Origin: Parabacteroides faecis
GTDB lineage: Bacteria > Bacteroidota > Bacteroidia > Bacteroidales > Tannerellaceae
DNA: 64,000 nucleotides
Direction of reading: 5' to 3'
Assembly (NCBI RefSeq): GCF_014647375.1
Contig: NZ_BMPB01000009.1
Location: forward strand, 124,001 to 188,000
Both the position numbers and the translations under genes were made by a program. The notes under the pieces were generated by a model. It saw nothing but the letters and a program-made list of their open reading frames with translations, was not told the origin of the DNA and searched no databases. Below are positions 7,670 through 17,633 of the stretch, in pieces (positions within the stretch are counted from its first letter, which is position 1; each line of letters opens with the position of its first letter).

Positions 7670-8884
7670 ATGGCTAGGATATCTTCTCTATGTATTAATC
7701 TGCTGATGGTCTTGTTTTTGACCCAGCCTGTACTTCAGGCGAGGGAGAAAACGTTTACTGTCGTGATTGATGCTGGTCATGGCGGAAAGGACCCGGGAGC
7801 GAGAGGTACGGTTATCAATGAAAAAGAAATCAATCTTTCGGTAGCTTTGAAACTGGGAGATAAGATATCTGCGAGCCACGATGATGTAAAAGTTATTTAT
7901 ACCCGCAAGACTGATCGCTTTATTGAGTTGGATGAACGTGCAAATATCGCGAATCGGAATAAGGCGGATCTTTTTATTTCTATCCATACAAATTCAGTTA
8001 AAAAGGGTAGTACAGCTCGGGGAACGGAAACATATACGTTGGGTTTGGCTCGTACTGATGAAAATCTGGCGGTGGCTATGCGTGAGAATTCGGCTATATT
8101 ACTGGAGGATAATTATGAACAAAAGTATGAAGGCTTTGATCCGAATTCTTCTGAATCCTATATTATCTTTGAGTTTATGCAAAATAAGCATATGGAACAA
8201 AGTATAGGTTTTGCTTCGGAGATACAAAAGTGTTTTGTGTCTGCTAAACGGGCTGACAGAGGGGTAAGACAGGCTGGCTTTTTGGTTTTAAGGAAAACGA
8301 GTATGCCGAGTGTATTGGTAGAACTGGGATATATTTCGAATCGCGATGAGGAACATTTTATGAAATCATCAGATGGACAAAATAAACTGGCAAATGCTTT
8401 GTTCGATGCATTTACTCGATATAAAAAAGAATATGACCGAAAGCAAGGAGGAGTATCGGGAGGGAATTCTTCTTCCGGAAGCGTAACGACATCGGTAGAA
8501 ACTTCTTATTTTGCAGATGAGCAAGTAGAAGAAGGGGTAGCACCCGGTAGCGAACAGGATATTCTAAATAGAAAGAAGAAGTCTTCCGTCTCTTCACAAA
8601 AAAGGCAGAGTACAACTACCGCTGCGAGAACAAAATCAGTCACAACAGGTAAAATTGTCTATAAAGTGCAAATTCTTACCTCGGATAAAAAACTTTCTTC
8701 GGGGGCAAAAGTGTTTAAAGGATATAAGAATGTGGATTACTTCGTGGAGAAAGGAATCTATAAATATACTTGTGGTGAAACGACTGATTTTGATTCGATC
8801 AGGAAGTTGCGCAGGCAGGTAGCTAAAGATTTTAAAGATGCGTTTATCGTAGCTTTTAAAGATGGCAAAAAGGTGAAATATTAA
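7670..8884 (+). CDS. N-acetylmuramoyl-L-alanine amidase (Amidase_3) with C-terminal SPOR-like domain
   Basis: A 404-residue exported protein with signal peptide about 1-24. The zinc amidase catalytic domain covers roughly residues 28-250: VIDAGHGGKDPGARG (H37), NEKEINL (E51), LFISIHTNS, and LVELGYISN with the catalytic glutamate. It cleaves the lactyl-amide bond between N-acetylmuramic acid and L-Ala in peptidoglycan. A Ser/Gly/Thr-rich linker (about 255-325) leads to a C-terminal module (KVQILTSDKKL, then KGIYKYTCGET) that resembles a SPOR peptidoglycan-binding domain. The MCE protein gene follows after 23 nt and is probably in the same transcript. Confidence 0.9.
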   Translation: MARISSLCINLLMVLFLTQPVLQAREKTFTVVIDAGHGGKDPGARGTVINEKEINLSVALKLGDKISASHDDVKVIYTRKTDRFIELDERANIANRNKADLFISIHTNSVKKGSTARGTETYTLGLARTDENLAVAMRENSAILLEDNYEQKYEGFDPNSSESYIIFEFMQNKHMEQSIGFASEIQKCFVSAKRADRGVRQAGFLVLRKTSMPSVLVELGYISNRDEEHFMKSSDGQNKLANALFDAFTRYKKEYDRKQGGVSGGNSSSGSVTTSVETSYFADEQVEEGVAPGSEQDILNRKKKSSVSSQKRQSTTTAARTKSVTTGKIVYKVQILTSDKKLSSGAKVFKGYKNVDYFVEKGIYKYTCGETTDFDSIRKLRRQVAKDFKDAFIVAFKDGKKVKY

Positions 8885-8907
8885 AGAGAAACATATAATT
8901 TAAAGGG

Positions 8908-9792
8908 ATGAAAAGTATATTGACCAAAGAGGCAAAGATCGGACTTGTGAGTATAGTCAGTCTGGCATTGCTTTATTTCGGGATTAATTATCTGAAAGGT
9001 ATAAATTTATTTAAACCGGTAAATCATTATTTTGTCACATTTCATAATGTAAAAGATGTAACAGTCTCTAGTCCTGTTTTCATTGACGGTTTTAAAGTGG
9101 GGTTGGTGAGAAGTATTGTTTATGATTATGAGAATACTGATAAAATAACGGTTGAGATCAGTCTTGACGATGAGATGCGGTTGACTTCAGGGAGTTATAT
9201 AACTATTATAAAGACGCTTTTAAGTGGTGGAGAGCTTCATATTCATCTGAATAAATATGTACAAGACTATTTGAAACCAGGTGCTACAATCGAGGGGCGC
9301 ATGGAGGAGGATATGATGCAGGCCGTACAGGAAAAGATCTTGCCGGGGGTAGAAGTGCTTTTGCCTAAGCTGGATTCGATATTGGGCGGCTTACAGGCCT
9401 TGATCAATCATCCGGCAATATCTCAGTCCCTGGATCATATTGCGAAGACCACAGGGAACCTGGAGGTTTCCACCCGCCAGCTGAATAGTTTGCTGAGTAA
9501 AGATGTTCCGGGTATCGTTTCTGACCTGAAAGTAATAACCGGTAATTTTAATGAAGTGAGTTCCGGATTGAAGGAGCTGGATTTGGCCACCACGGTCAAT
9601 TCGATCAATGCAACTTTGGCGAACCTGCAACTAACTACAAACAAGCTGAATCAGAAGGATAATACATTGGGCTTATTGTTGAATGACAGGAGTTTATATA
9701 ATAATTTGGATAGTACGATGCTGAATGCTTCCAGGTTGTTGCTGGATCTGAAGCAGAATCCGAAAAGATATGTTCATTTTTCTGTTTTTTGA
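8908..9792 (+). CDS. MCE / MlaD family lipid-transport substrate-binding protein
   Basis: A 294-residue protein. An N-terminal transmembrane anchor (about 11-28) is followed directly by one MCE domain (about 35-125): VTVSSPVFIDGFKVGLV and ITIIKTLLSGGELHIHL. The rest is a long helical region with repeated Leu/Asn patterns ending NTLGLLLNDRSLYNNL, as in MlaD/PqiB-type proteins. These carry phospholipids between membranes with an MlaE permease and MlaF ATPase. Neither partner is beside it here. It follows the amidase closely, a pairing seen in other Bacteroidota. Confidence 0.88.
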   Translation: MKSILTKEAKIGLVSIVSLALLYFGINYLKGINLFKPVNHYFVTFHNVKDVTVSSPVFIDGFKVGLVRSIVYDYENTDKITVEISLDDEMRLTSGSYITIIKTLLSGGELHIHLNKYVQDYLKPGATIEGRMEEDMMQAVQEKILPGVEVLLPKLDSILGGLQALINHPAISQSLDHIAKTTGNLEVSTRQLNSLLSKDVPGIVSDLKVITGNFNEVSSGLKELDLATTVNSINATLANLQLTTNKLNQKDNTLGLLLNDRSLYNNLDSTMLNASRLLLDLKQNPKRYVHFSVF

Positions 9793-10157
9793 CCAAAAAG
9801 ATGATTAAAGAGTCTAATCTTATTTAGAAATTTTCCAATTAAGGAAAAATATATATAAACATAATTGTAGGCATGCATAAGGCCTTTAGATAGAGGAAAG
9901 TAACTTACTCTATAGGTCCTTTTGCATGGAAAACAGTGGGATAGCGTAGTTAATAAAAGTGCCCCAAAATAAAGGCTTCGTGAATAGATGAGTGTGTAAG
10001 TGGCTGTAAATCAGTTTTGTTTTTATAACTACTTGAAAGTAAATGGGATATTAAACATTCAAAAGAACCAAATAATTCGGCACTTTTTTTTTACGAATTA
10101 ATTTCTAAACTTTGTAGTCGGAAAAATAAAAAAGTATAGTTGGGAGAGTAATAAATC
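9793..10157. other. 365-nt gap upstream of dnaA with a structured hairpin
   Basis: No reading frame of note. At 9872-9928 an imperfect inverted repeat is visible: CATGCA pairs with TGCATG, AAGG with CCTT, and TAGAG with CTCTA, closing a 12-nt loop. It could be a small structured RNA or a regulatory dyad. I looked for clusters of TTATCCACA-like DnaA boxes and found none, so an origin cannot be placed here. Confidence 0.4.
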
Positions 10158-11555
10158 ATGCAAACTGAATATCAGACATTGTGGAATAAATGCCTCGCTG
10201 TCATAAAAGACATCGTGCCGGAGGCCGCTTTTAACACATGGTTCATGCCGATCGTCCCGTTATCCTACGAGGATAATAAGTTCACGATCCAGGTGCCAAG
10301 CCAATTCTTTTATGAATATCTTGAAGAGAAATACGTCAATGTACTGAAAGTTACATTGTATCGTGTGATTGGTCAGGGTACAATACTTAACTACCGTGTG
10401 ATGGTAGATAAGACAACAGGTGGTACGGTGGATTATCCGGCAGAAAATGGTTCAGTAGCAGTAAAGAAAATAACTCCCAAAGATGCAAATAAGGCTCCTA
10501 ATCCATTTATTCAAACTGCACCGCAGGATTTAGATCCTCAATTGAATCCCAAGTATAACTTTGATAACTATTTTGAAGGAACCAGTAATAAGTTGGTGCG
10601 TACAGCTGGTGAAGCCGTTGCTCAGAATCCCGGAAAAACAACATTTAATCCGCTGTTCATTTTCGGACCGTCTGGCGTTGGAAAGACACATTTGTGTCAT
10701 GCTATAGGAACCCGTATCCGCGAACTCCATCCGGAAAAGAAGGTGTTATATGTTTCTTCCCACTTGTTTCGTGTACAGTTTACTGATGCGATCCGTAAAA
10801 ATACGACGAATGACTTCTTGAATTTTTATCAGAATATCGACGTGTTGTTGCTGGATGATATCCAGGAATTGATCGGTATGGATAAGACTCAGAATACATT
10901 CTTTCATATATTCAATCACCTCCATCAGTTAGGTAAGCAGTTAATCCTTACTTCGGATAAGGCTCCTGTCGACCTGCAGGGTATGGAAGAGAGATTGATC
11001 ACCCGTCTGAAATGGGGACTTACTGCTGAGTTAAGTCGTCCGGACCTGGATCTTAGAAAGAAAATCCTAAAGAATAAGATCAACCATGACGGTATCGTTA
11101 TTCCGGATGAGGTATTTAACTTCATTGCAAATAATGTAACGGAAAATGTTCGTGACCTGGAAGGAATTCTTGTTTCGTTGATGGCAAATGCTGTTATTAA
11201 TAATAAGGAAATAGATCTGCCTTTGACTAAGCGTGTCGTTAGTCAGGCCGTTCGCTTGGAAAAGAAGCAGCTTTCTGTTCAGATGATCCAGGAGATAGTT
11301 TGTAATTACTTCAATTTGGACCAGGCGGTTATTCAGACCCGTTCCAGAAAACGCGAAATAGTACAGGCTCGCCAGATAACGATGTATCTTGCCAAAAAAT
11401 ATACGGATTGTTCGTTCTCCCACATCGGTAAGATTGTCGGAAAGAAAGACCATGCAACTGTACTGCATGCTTGTAAAACGATCAAAGATCAGATGGAAAC
11501 GAGTAAATCTTTCCGTTCTTCAGTAGAAGAGATCGAAGTGAAGTTGAGAGGCTAA
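10158..11555 (+). CDS. dnaA: Chromosomal replication initiator DnaA
   Basis: A 465-residue protein of normal length. The N-terminal DnaB-interaction domain starts [20 protein letters not shown], here split as [12 protein letters not shown] and [11 protein letters not shown] variable linker follows. The AAA+ domain has Walker [11 protein letters not shown] (about 170-180) and Walker B LLLDDIQ, and shows TSDKAP and LITRLKWGL. The C-terminal DNA-binding domain ends with the signature [15 protein letters not shown]. It opens the replication origin and loads DnaB with helper proteins. It is transcribed alone, with a 365-nt leader region and a terminator downstream. Confidence 0.97.
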   Translation: MQTEYQTLWNKCLAVIKDIVPEAAFNTWFMPIVPLSYEDNKFTIQVPSQFFYEYLEEKYVNVLKVTLYRVIGQGTILNYRVMVDKTTGGTVDYPAENGSVAVKKITPKDANKAPNPFIQTAPQDLDPQLNPKYNFDNYFEGTSNKLVRTAGEAVAQNPGKTTFNPLFIFGPSGVGKTHLCHAIGTRIRELHPEKKVLYVSSHLFRVQFTDAIRKNTTNDFLNFYQNIDVLLLDDIQELIGMDKTQNTFFHIFNHLHQLGKQLILTSDKAPVDLQGMEERLITRLKWGLTAELSRPDLDLRKKILKNKINHDGIVIPDEVFNFIANNVTENVRDLEGILVSLMANAVINNKEIDLPLTKRVVSQAVRLEKKQLSVQMIQEIVCNYFNLDQAVIQTRSRKREIVQARQITMYLAKKYTDCSFSHIGKIVGKKDHATVLHACKTIKDQMETSKSFRSSVEEIEVKLRG

Positions 11556-11578
11556 TAAATCTCTACATATAAAGATTA

Positions 11579-11608
11579 AAAAGGATGTTATTTTTATAGC
11601 ATCCTTTT
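11579..11608 (+). terminator. Intrinsic terminator of dnaA
   Basis: AAAAGGATG pairs with CATCCTTTT around an AT-rich loop. It sits 23 nt after the dnaA stop and is followed by CTGTTTT. Confidence 0.75.
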
Positions 11609-11753
11609 CTGTTTTGGAAAACATTGAATGTGTTGATGTTTTCTTTTTGGAAAATATTTTCGATGGTGTGAAAAGTTATTTTATTGATAATCATATGGTG
11701 TATAAAGAGAAATGGAAAACCTTGAATTCGTTTCGATTTTAGTTGTTGAATAA

Positions 11754-11785
11754 TTTGGTCAATAAATAAAGTATTCTTAAACTTG
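11754..11785 (+). promoter_or_regulatory. Promoter of nrdJ
   Basis: TTTG at 11754-11757, a 20-nt gap, then TAAACTTG at 11778-11785 (one mismatch to TAnnTTTG). It lies 25 nt before the GTG start. No cobalamin-riboswitch core is recognisable in the upstream gap. Confidence 0.6.
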
Positions 11786-11810
11786 CACTATTATTAATAC
11801 AGTATTTATC

Positions 11811-14348
11811 GTGAACCATAAAACTTACACATTCGATGAAGCATTTAAAGCTTCACTGGAGTACTTTACAGGTGATGAGCTTGCCGCTAAAGTATGGGTA
11901 AACAAGTATGCCTTGAAGGATGCATTCGGGAATATTTATGAGGGATCTCCCGTAGATATGCACCATAGGTTAGCTAATGAAATTGCTCGCGTTGAGAAAA
12001 AGTATCCTAATCCGTTATCAGAGCAGGAACTTTATGACCTATTTGATCATTTCCGTTACATCGTTCCTCAGGGTAGTCCGATGACGGGAATAGGCAATGA
12101 TTATCAGATTGCCTCACTCTCTAATTGTTTTGTTATAGGATTGGATGGAGAAGCAGACTCATATGGCGCAATAATCCGTATCGATGAAGAACAGGTTCAG
12201 TTAATGAAGCGCCGCGGAGGTGTTGGACATGACTTGTCTCATATCCGTCCGAAAGGCTCTCCTGTAAAGAATTCTGCATTGACATCGACAGGATTGGTGC
12301 CGTTTATGGAACGTTATTCCAATTCGACACGTGAGGTTGCACAGGACGGACGTCGTGGTGCGTTAATGTTAAGTGTATCGATCAAACATCCGGACTCGGA
12401 GTCTTTCATCGATGCCAAAATGACAGAAGGCAAAGTAACAGGTGCAAATGTATCTGTCAAGATTGATGATGATTTTATGAATGCTGTGGTTAGCGGCAGT
12501 CCGTATAAACAACAATACCCGGTCGATTCGAATGATCCGACAACGGTGAAAGAAATTGACGCACCGGCTTTGTGGAAGAAAATCATCCATAACGCATGGA
12601 AGTCTGCTGAACCTGGGGTATTATTCTGGGATACAATTCTTCGTGAGTCAGTTCCGGATTCGTATGCAGATCTTGGTTTCCGTACGGTTTCTACAAATCC
12701 TTGTGGTGAAATACCTCTCTGTCCGTATGATAGCTGCCGTTTGCTGGCTATCAATCTTTATTCTTATGTTGTGAATCCGTTTACAAAAGATGCTTATTTT
12801 GACTATGACCTGTTTAAAAAGCATGTAGAACTGGCACAACGTATTATGGATGATATTATCGATCTGGAATCTGAAAAGATCGAAAAGATCCTGGAAAAGA
12901 TCGACTCTGATCCGGAATCGATGGAAGTGAAGGAAACTGAACGTCATTTGTGGGAAAAGATCCAGAAGAAGACGTTGCAGGGACGTCGTACAGGTGTGGG
13001 TATCACAGCTGAAGGCGATATGATTGCCGCTTTAGGTCTGCGTTACGGAACAGAAGAGGCTACGGAATGTGCAGAGAAGATCCAGAAAACGTTAGCTTTG
13101 GCAGCTTACCGTTCATCGGTAATGATGGCGAAAGAGCGTGGAGCTTTCGAAATTTACGATTCAAAACGTGAAGAGAAAAATCCGTTCATAAACCGTCTGC
13201 GTGAGGCTGATCCGGAACTGTACGCTGATATGCTGAAATACGGTCGTCGTAACATTGCCTGTCTGACGATTGCTCCGACTGGTACGACCAGTTTGATGAC
13301 ACAGACAACTTCCGGTATCGAACCAGTATTCCTGCCGGTATATAGACGCCGTCGTAAGGTAAATCCGAATGATGCGGAAGCCCGTGTCGATTTTGTGGAT
13401 GAGACAGGAGACGCATTTGAAGAATATGTAGTATTCCATCATAAGTTTGTTACCTGGATGCAGGCCAACGGTTATTCCGTTATTAAGAAATATACCCAGG
13501 AAGAAATTGATGAACTGGTCGCTAAATCACCGTACTATAAAGCTACATCGAATGATGTGGACTGGTTGCAGAAAGTCCGCATGCAGGGACGTATCCAGAA
13601 ATGGGTGGACCATTCTATCAGTGTAACCATCAACTTGCCGGCTGACGTATCGGAAGAATTGGTAGATTCTCTGTATGTTGAAGCATGGAAGTGCGGCTGT
13701 AAAGGTTGTACGGTTTATCGTGACGGTTCACGCTCCGGTGTATTGCTAGCAACCGAAAAGAAGAAGAAAGACGATTGCAACTGTATGGAACCGCCGGTGA
13801 TCGTCTCAACACGTCCGCGTGAACTGGAAGCCGATGTGGTTAAATTTCAGAATAATCGTGAGAAGTGGATCGCTTTCGTCGGTTTGCTGAACGGTCGTCC
13901 GTATGAGATCTTTACCGGGCTTGCAGATGATGATGAAGGTATCATGTTGCCGAAGAATGTTTCTAAGGGAACGATCATCAAGAGCTACGATGAAGATGGA
14001 AAGAAACATTACGATTTTCAGTTCAAAAACAAACGTGGTTATAAGATGACCATCGAAGGCCTGGACGGAAAGTTCGATCCTGAGTTCTGGAACTATGCAA
14101 AACTGATCTCAGGAGTATTGCGTTACGGTATGCCTATCGACCAGGTTATCAAGCTGGTTCAGGGTATGGAACTGAATAATGAATCGATCAATACCTGGAA
14201 GAACGGTGTTGAACGTGCCTTGAAGAAATATCTGCCGAACGGTACGGAGGTAAAAGGACAGATATGTCCGAACTGCGGTCTGGAAACCCTTATCTATCAG
14301 GAAGGGTGTCTGATCTGTACAAACTGCGGAGCTTCAAAGTGTGGATAA
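11811..14348 (+). CDS. nrdJ: Adenosylcobalamin-dependent (class II) ribonucleotide reductase
   Basis: An 845-residue protein starting at GTG; no better ATG lies upstream. Class II reductase motifs are SLSNCFVIGLDG (N-terminal active-site Cys), STNPCGEIPL with the NxCxE radical site, and IAPTGTTSLMTQTTSGIEP. The C-terminus has a zinc-ribbon ICPNCGLETL...CTNCGASKCG that likely includes the re-reduction cysteines. It converts ribonucleotides to deoxyribonucleotides with B12 as radical source, with no oxygen needed and no small subunit, which suits an anaerobe. It is monocistronic, with a promoter and terminator of its own. Confidence 0.95.
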   Translation: MNHKTYTFDEAFKASLEYFTGDELAAKVWVNKYALKDAFGNIYEGSPVDMHHRLANEIARVEKKYPNPLSEQELYDLFDHFRYIVPQGSPMTGIGNDYQIASLSNCFVIGLDGEADSYGAIIRIDEEQVQLMKRRGGVGHDLSHIRPKGSPVKNSALTSTGLVPFMERYSNSTREVAQDGRRGALMLSVSIKHPDSESFIDAKMTEGKVTGANVSVKIDDDFMNAVVSGSPYKQQYPVDSNDPTTVKEIDAPALWKKIIHNAWKSAEPGVLFWDTILRESVPDSYADLGFRTVSTNPCGEIPLCPYDSCRLLAINLYSYVVNPFTKDAYFDYDLFKKHVELAQRIMDDIIDLESEKIEKILEKIDSDPESMEVKETERHLWEKIQKKTLQGRRTGVGITAEGDMIAALGLRYGTEEATECAEKIQKTLALAAYRSSVMMAKERGAFEIYDSKREEKNPFINRLREADPELYADMLKYGRRNIACLTIAPTGTTSLMTQTTSGIEPVFLPVYRRRRKVNPNDAEARVDFVDETGDAFEEYVVFHHKFVTWMQANGYSVIKKYTQEEIDELVAKSPYYKATSNDVDWLQKVRMQGRIQKWVDHSISVTINLPADVSEELVDSLYVEAWKCGCKGCTVYRDGSRSGVLLATEKKKKDDCNCMEPPVIVSTRPRELEADVVKFQNNREKWIAFVGLLNGRPYEIFTGLADDDEGIMLPKNVSKGTIIKSYDEDGKKHYDFQFKNKRGYKMTIEGLDGKFDPEFWNYAKLISGVLRYGMPIDQVIKLVQGMELNNESINTWKNGVERALKKYLPNGTEVKGQICPNCGLETLIYQEGCLICTNCGASKCG

Positions 14349-14375
14349 GTGTAACACTACAAATATTTTTATAGG

Positions 14376-14404
14376 AATGCGGGGAAAATCCCCGCATTTT
14401 TTAT
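14376..14404 (+). terminator. Intrinsic terminator of nrdJ
   Basis: AATGCGGGGA pairs perfectly with TCCCCGCATT across a 3-nt AAA loop, followed by a T-rich tail. Confidence 0.85.
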
Positions 14405-14435
14405 ACCTTCGTCTCCGGAACTAAATTTGATACAC

Positions 14436-17129
14436 ATGAAAGTCACCTTTAATATAAACTTCCATACCGTTTGGGGTCAGAAGTTATGTGTGGTTGGATC
14501 TATTCCCGAGCTTGGCTCATGGGAGCCTGCTTTGGCGAAAGAAATGAACTACAAAGGGGATGGAAACTGGCAGCTTGAGCTGGAACTGGAACTTACATCG
14601 CCTCAGCAGACCATTGAATATCGCTACTTTTTAAGTATAAACGACAAACAGATATTTGAAGAGTGGGAGAAAAACCATCAGGTAACATTTGAAGGACATG
14701 CCAATCATTATACGCTATATGATTACTGGCAGATACGTCCGGCTAATCTGGCCTTTTACTCTTCGGCTTTTACCAAAAGCCTGTTTGCACATCCCTGTAA
14801 TACATATGAAAGAGTTGTAAAAAGCGGAAAGAAACTGACCATTAAGATATCTGCTCCCCGTGTAGAGAAATCGCAAAGTATTGCCATTACCGGGAATCAG
14901 GAATGTCTGGGAAACTGGCATCCGGATAAAGCGTTGATACTTAGTTGCGATACATTCCCCGACTGGCACATCGACCTGGATGCGAATGACATCACTTATC
15001 CGTTGGAATATAAATTCCTGGTATATGACAATGATAAACATCAACCTTTATACTGGGAGGAAGATGAGAACCGGAAGCTCGACTTACCTTCGCAGGATTT
15101 CGGAGAAACGGTAATGATCTCCGGATTGTATTTCCGTGATAATTTACCTTTATGGCGGTGTGCGGGAACAGTTATCCCCGTATTTTCTTTACGTTCCGAA
15201 CAAGGGTTCGGTGTCGGTGATCTGGGAGACTTGCGGATGCTGGTCGATTGGGCGAAGAAAACCCGCCAGCGTATTATCCAGGTATTGCCTATGAATGATA
15301 CGACAATGAGTCATACCTGGATGGATTCTTATCCGTATAGTGCCATCTCCGTGTATGCCCTTCATCCGATGTATATCTGTTTGCCGCAGATGGGAGAATT
15401 GAAGGATGCAGGCCGTGCCGCTTTTTATAAAACAAAACAAGAGGAACTGAATGCAAAAGACTTCGTCGATTATGAAGTTGCAGTAGGATATAAGCTGGCT
15501 TATTGCCGTGAGTTCTTCAGTCAGGAAGGACAGTCTGTTCTGTCGACTCCGGAATATCAGGAGTTTTTCGAACAGAACCAATCCTGGTTGATTCCTTATG
15601 CCGCTTACAGCTATCTGCGTGAAAAGTATGGAACATCCGACTTTAACAAATGGGATAAGAATGCGACCTATAACAAATCTCAGATACGTGAATTATGTTC
15701 GGAAGATAGCGGAGCATATCCGGAAATATCGTTCTATTATTTTCTGCAATATATACTCCATGTACAATTCAAGTCGGCGTCCGACTATGCCCGTAAAAAC
15801 GGTATTGTCCTGAAAGGTGATCTTCCGATCGGAGTAAATCGGACCAGTATCGATGCCTGGACGGAGCCGCAGTATTTCAATATGAACGGTCAGGCCGGAG
15901 CACCTCCCGACGACTTCTCTGTGGAGGGACAGAACTGGGGATTCCCTACTTATAACTGGAATATCATGGAGAAAGACAATTTCTCCTGGTGGAAGAAACG
16001 TTTCCGTAAGTTGAGCGACTATTTCGATTGTTTCCGTATCGACCATATATTAGGTTTCTTCCGTATATGGGAAGTGCCGTTGGATTATATCCAGGGACTT
16101 TGCGGTCATTTTAATCCGGCTTTACCTCTTACCGAGGACGAGATAGAACAATATGGTATGGTATTCAACGAAGCCCGGTTTACGACACCGCATATTAACA
16201 GGAAGTTCCTGCCCGAACTCTTTGGCGATTTAGCTGAAGAAGTGGAGGGAACCTATCTGGCCCAGTCTTCATCCAATCATTTTGTTTTGAAATCGTTCTG
16301 CGATACACAACGAAAGATCGATGCACTATTTGCAGGAAAAACGGATGATGTCTCTTTGCGGATAAAGAACGGCTTGTTTGCCATCGCCAATGAAGTTCTG
16401 TTTTTGCGTGATCCGCAGGAAAAGGAAAAGTACCATCCCCGTATTTCCGCCAGTCATTCTTATATGTATAGTGAGTTGAATACTTCCGATAAGTATGCAT
16501 TCGACCAGTTGTATTGGGATTTCTTCTATCACCGTCATAACGATTTCTGGAAAGCACAGGCATTTAAGCGCCTGACGCCATTGGTTGGAAGTACCAATAT
16601 GTTGGTGTGCGGTGAGGATTTGGGAATGATACCTGATTCCGTACCCGATGTCATGAACAAACTTCAGATCCTTAGTCTCGAAATAGAACGGATGCCCAAG
16701 AGTCCGCAGAGCGAGTTCACCGATATGCATAATCTGCCTTATCATTCCGTTTGTACGACATCGACACATGATATGTCGCCACTCCGGAGCTGGTGGAAAG
16801 AAGACCGGGGAAAGATACAACGCTATTATAATAATGTATTGCATTATGAGGGACAGGCGCCGAAAGAATGTTCGTCGGAGATTGCTTCCCGTATTGTGGA
16901 AAATCATCTGGCGACAAACTCCATGCTGACCATTATCCCGTTACAGGATTGGTTTGCCATCGACGATACGGTAAAAAGGAAAGATATTGAATCGGAGCGG
17001 ATCAATGTACCTGCCAATTCCAATCATTATTGGCGTTACCGGATGCATATCCCGTTGGAAAGACTGTTGTCGGAAGATCGGTTTAATGATAAGATTGCAG
17101 AATTGATTACTGCTTCAGGAAGAAAATAA
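14436..17129 (+). CDS. malQ: 4-alpha-glucanotransferase, GH77, with two N-terminal starch-binding domains
   Basis: Starting at ATG 14436 gives 897 residues. The first 250 or so hold two CBM20-like starch-binding domains (VTFNINFHTVWGQKLCVVGS, and later IKISAPR...AITGNQECLGNW). The GH77 domain follows (VFSLRSEQGFGVGDLGDL, GVNRTSIDAWTEP, CFRIDHILGFFR with the nucleophile Asp, and VCGEDLGMIPDSV with the acid/base Glu). It moves maltodextrin units between alpha-1,4-glucans in the cytoplasm. The two-CBM20 layout is that of DPE2-type enzymes rather than short E. coli MalQ. It fits the glycogen genes found later in this window. Confidence 0.93.
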   Translation: MKVTFNINFHTVWGQKLCVVGSIPELGSWEPALAKEMNYKGDGNWQLELELELTSPQQTIEYRYFLSINDKQIFEEWEKNHQVTFEGHANHYTLYDYWQIRPANLAFYSSAFTKSLFAHPCNTYERVVKSGKKLTIKISAPRVEKSQSIAITGNQECLGNWHPDKALILSCDTFPDWHIDLDANDITYPLEYKFLVYDNDKHQPLYWEEDENRKLDLPSQDFGETVMISGLYFRDNLPLWRCAGTVIPVFSLRSEQGFGVGDLGDLRMLVDWAKKTRQRIIQVLPMNDTTMSHTWMDSYPYSAISVYALHPMYICLPQMGELKDAGRAAFYKTKQEELNAKDFVDYEVAVGYKLAYCREFFSQEGQSVLSTPEYQEFFEQNQSWLIPYAAYSYLREKYGTSDFNKWDKNATYNKSQIRELCSEDSGAYPEISFYYFLQYILHVQFKSASDYARKNGIVLKGDLPIGVNRTSIDAWTEPQYFNMNGQAGAPPDDFSVEGQNWGFPTYNWNIMEKDNFSWWKKRFRKLSDYFDCFRIDHILGFFRIWEVPLDYIQGLCGHFNPALPLTEDEIEQYGMVFNEARFTTPHINRKFLPELFGDLAEEVEGTYLAQSSSNHFVLKSFCDTQRKIDALFAGKTDDVSLRIKNGLFAIANEVLFLRDPQEKEKYHPRISASHSYMYSELNTSDKYAFDQLYWDFFYHRHNDFWKAQAFKRLTPLVGSTNMLVCGEDLGMIPDSVPDVMNKLQILSLEIERMPKSPQSEFTDMHNLPYHSVCTTSTHDMSPLRSWWKEDRGKIQRYYNNVLHYEGQAPKECSSEIASRIVENHLATNSMLTIIPLQDWFAIDDTVKRKDIESERINVPANSNHYWRYRMHIPLERLLSEDRFNDKIAELITASGRK

Positions 17130-17148
17130 GAACAGGATATAACAATAA

Positions 17149-17178
17149 AAAAGCCCGGTAGTAATTTACTGGGCTTTT
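17149..17178. terminator. Bidirectional terminator between malQ and bactofilin gene
   Basis: AAAAGCCCGGTA pairs with TACTGGGCTTTT, giving T runs on both strands. It lies between convergent genes and overlaps the last codons of the bactofilin gene. Confidence 0.75.
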
Positions 17179-17546
17179 GTTTTCTTTGTCGTATCGGGTG
17201 ACATATTACAAACTCCGTTGAAACGGGCATTCGGTTCTATTTCGAGTGACTGTGCAAACACATCTCCTTTGATATTTGCCGTAGCTTTCAGGACTAATTT
17301 TTCACTGACACGTACGGAACCTTCTACTTCGCCCAGGATCTCGGCATTGGAAGAGACAATATTACCGATAACTTGTCCTTTCGGTCCGACAACGATCTTG
17401 CCGTTACAACTGATATCGCCTTCTACCTGGCCGTCTAATCTGAAATCGGTTTCTGTAATAATATTACCTTTTACGGTTGTTCCGGTGGCAAGGGTGTTAT
17501 GTAGGCCACCAGCAGAGTTTTCGTCTTTTTGTTTTATTCCCATCAT
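17166..17546 (-). CDS. Bactofilin (polymer-forming cytoskeletal protein)
   Basis: Starting at the ATG at 17546 gives 126 residues; the ATG one codon later is an equal option. The body is a run of short beta turns (TTVKGNIITETDFRLDG, EGDISCNGKIVVGPKGQV, EILGEVEGSVRVSEKLVL) forming the right-handed beta-helix of the DUF583/bactofilin family. Such proteins polymerise without nucleotide and scaffold envelope enzymes. Short charged tails at both ends are typical. A TATATTTG element lies just upstream, and it is divergent from folB. Confidence 0.9.
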   Translation of the reverse strand: MMGIKQKDENSAGGLHNTLATGTTVKGNIITETDFRLDGQVEGDISCNGKIVVGPKGQVIGNIVSSNAEILGEVEGSVRVSEKLVLKATANIKGDVFAQSLEIEPNARFNGVCNMSPDTTKKTKAQ

Positions 17547-17567
17547 GATACTTTGTTGCTTGAATCG

Positions 17568-17575
17568 CAAATATA
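17568..17575 (-). promoter_or_regulatory. -7 element of the bactofilin gene
   Basis: CAAATATA on the forward strand is TATATTTG on the minus strand, 22 nt before the ATG at 17546. This argues against starting translation further upstream. Confidence 0.5.
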
Positions 17576-17633
17576 GACTATTTTTTTGCAGAAAGGTTTA
17601 CTTTATCTACTTTTACAGATAAAATAACGAAAA

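Noticed and set aside
9793-10157. Origin of replication (oriC) beside dnaA
   Set aside because: No cluster of TTATCCACA-like boxes or clear unwinding element was found, and dnaA is not always adjacent to oriC in this phylum.
11609-11810. Cobalamin riboswitch before nrdJ
   Set aside because: No recognisable B12-box or conserved riboswitch core; only a plain promoter.
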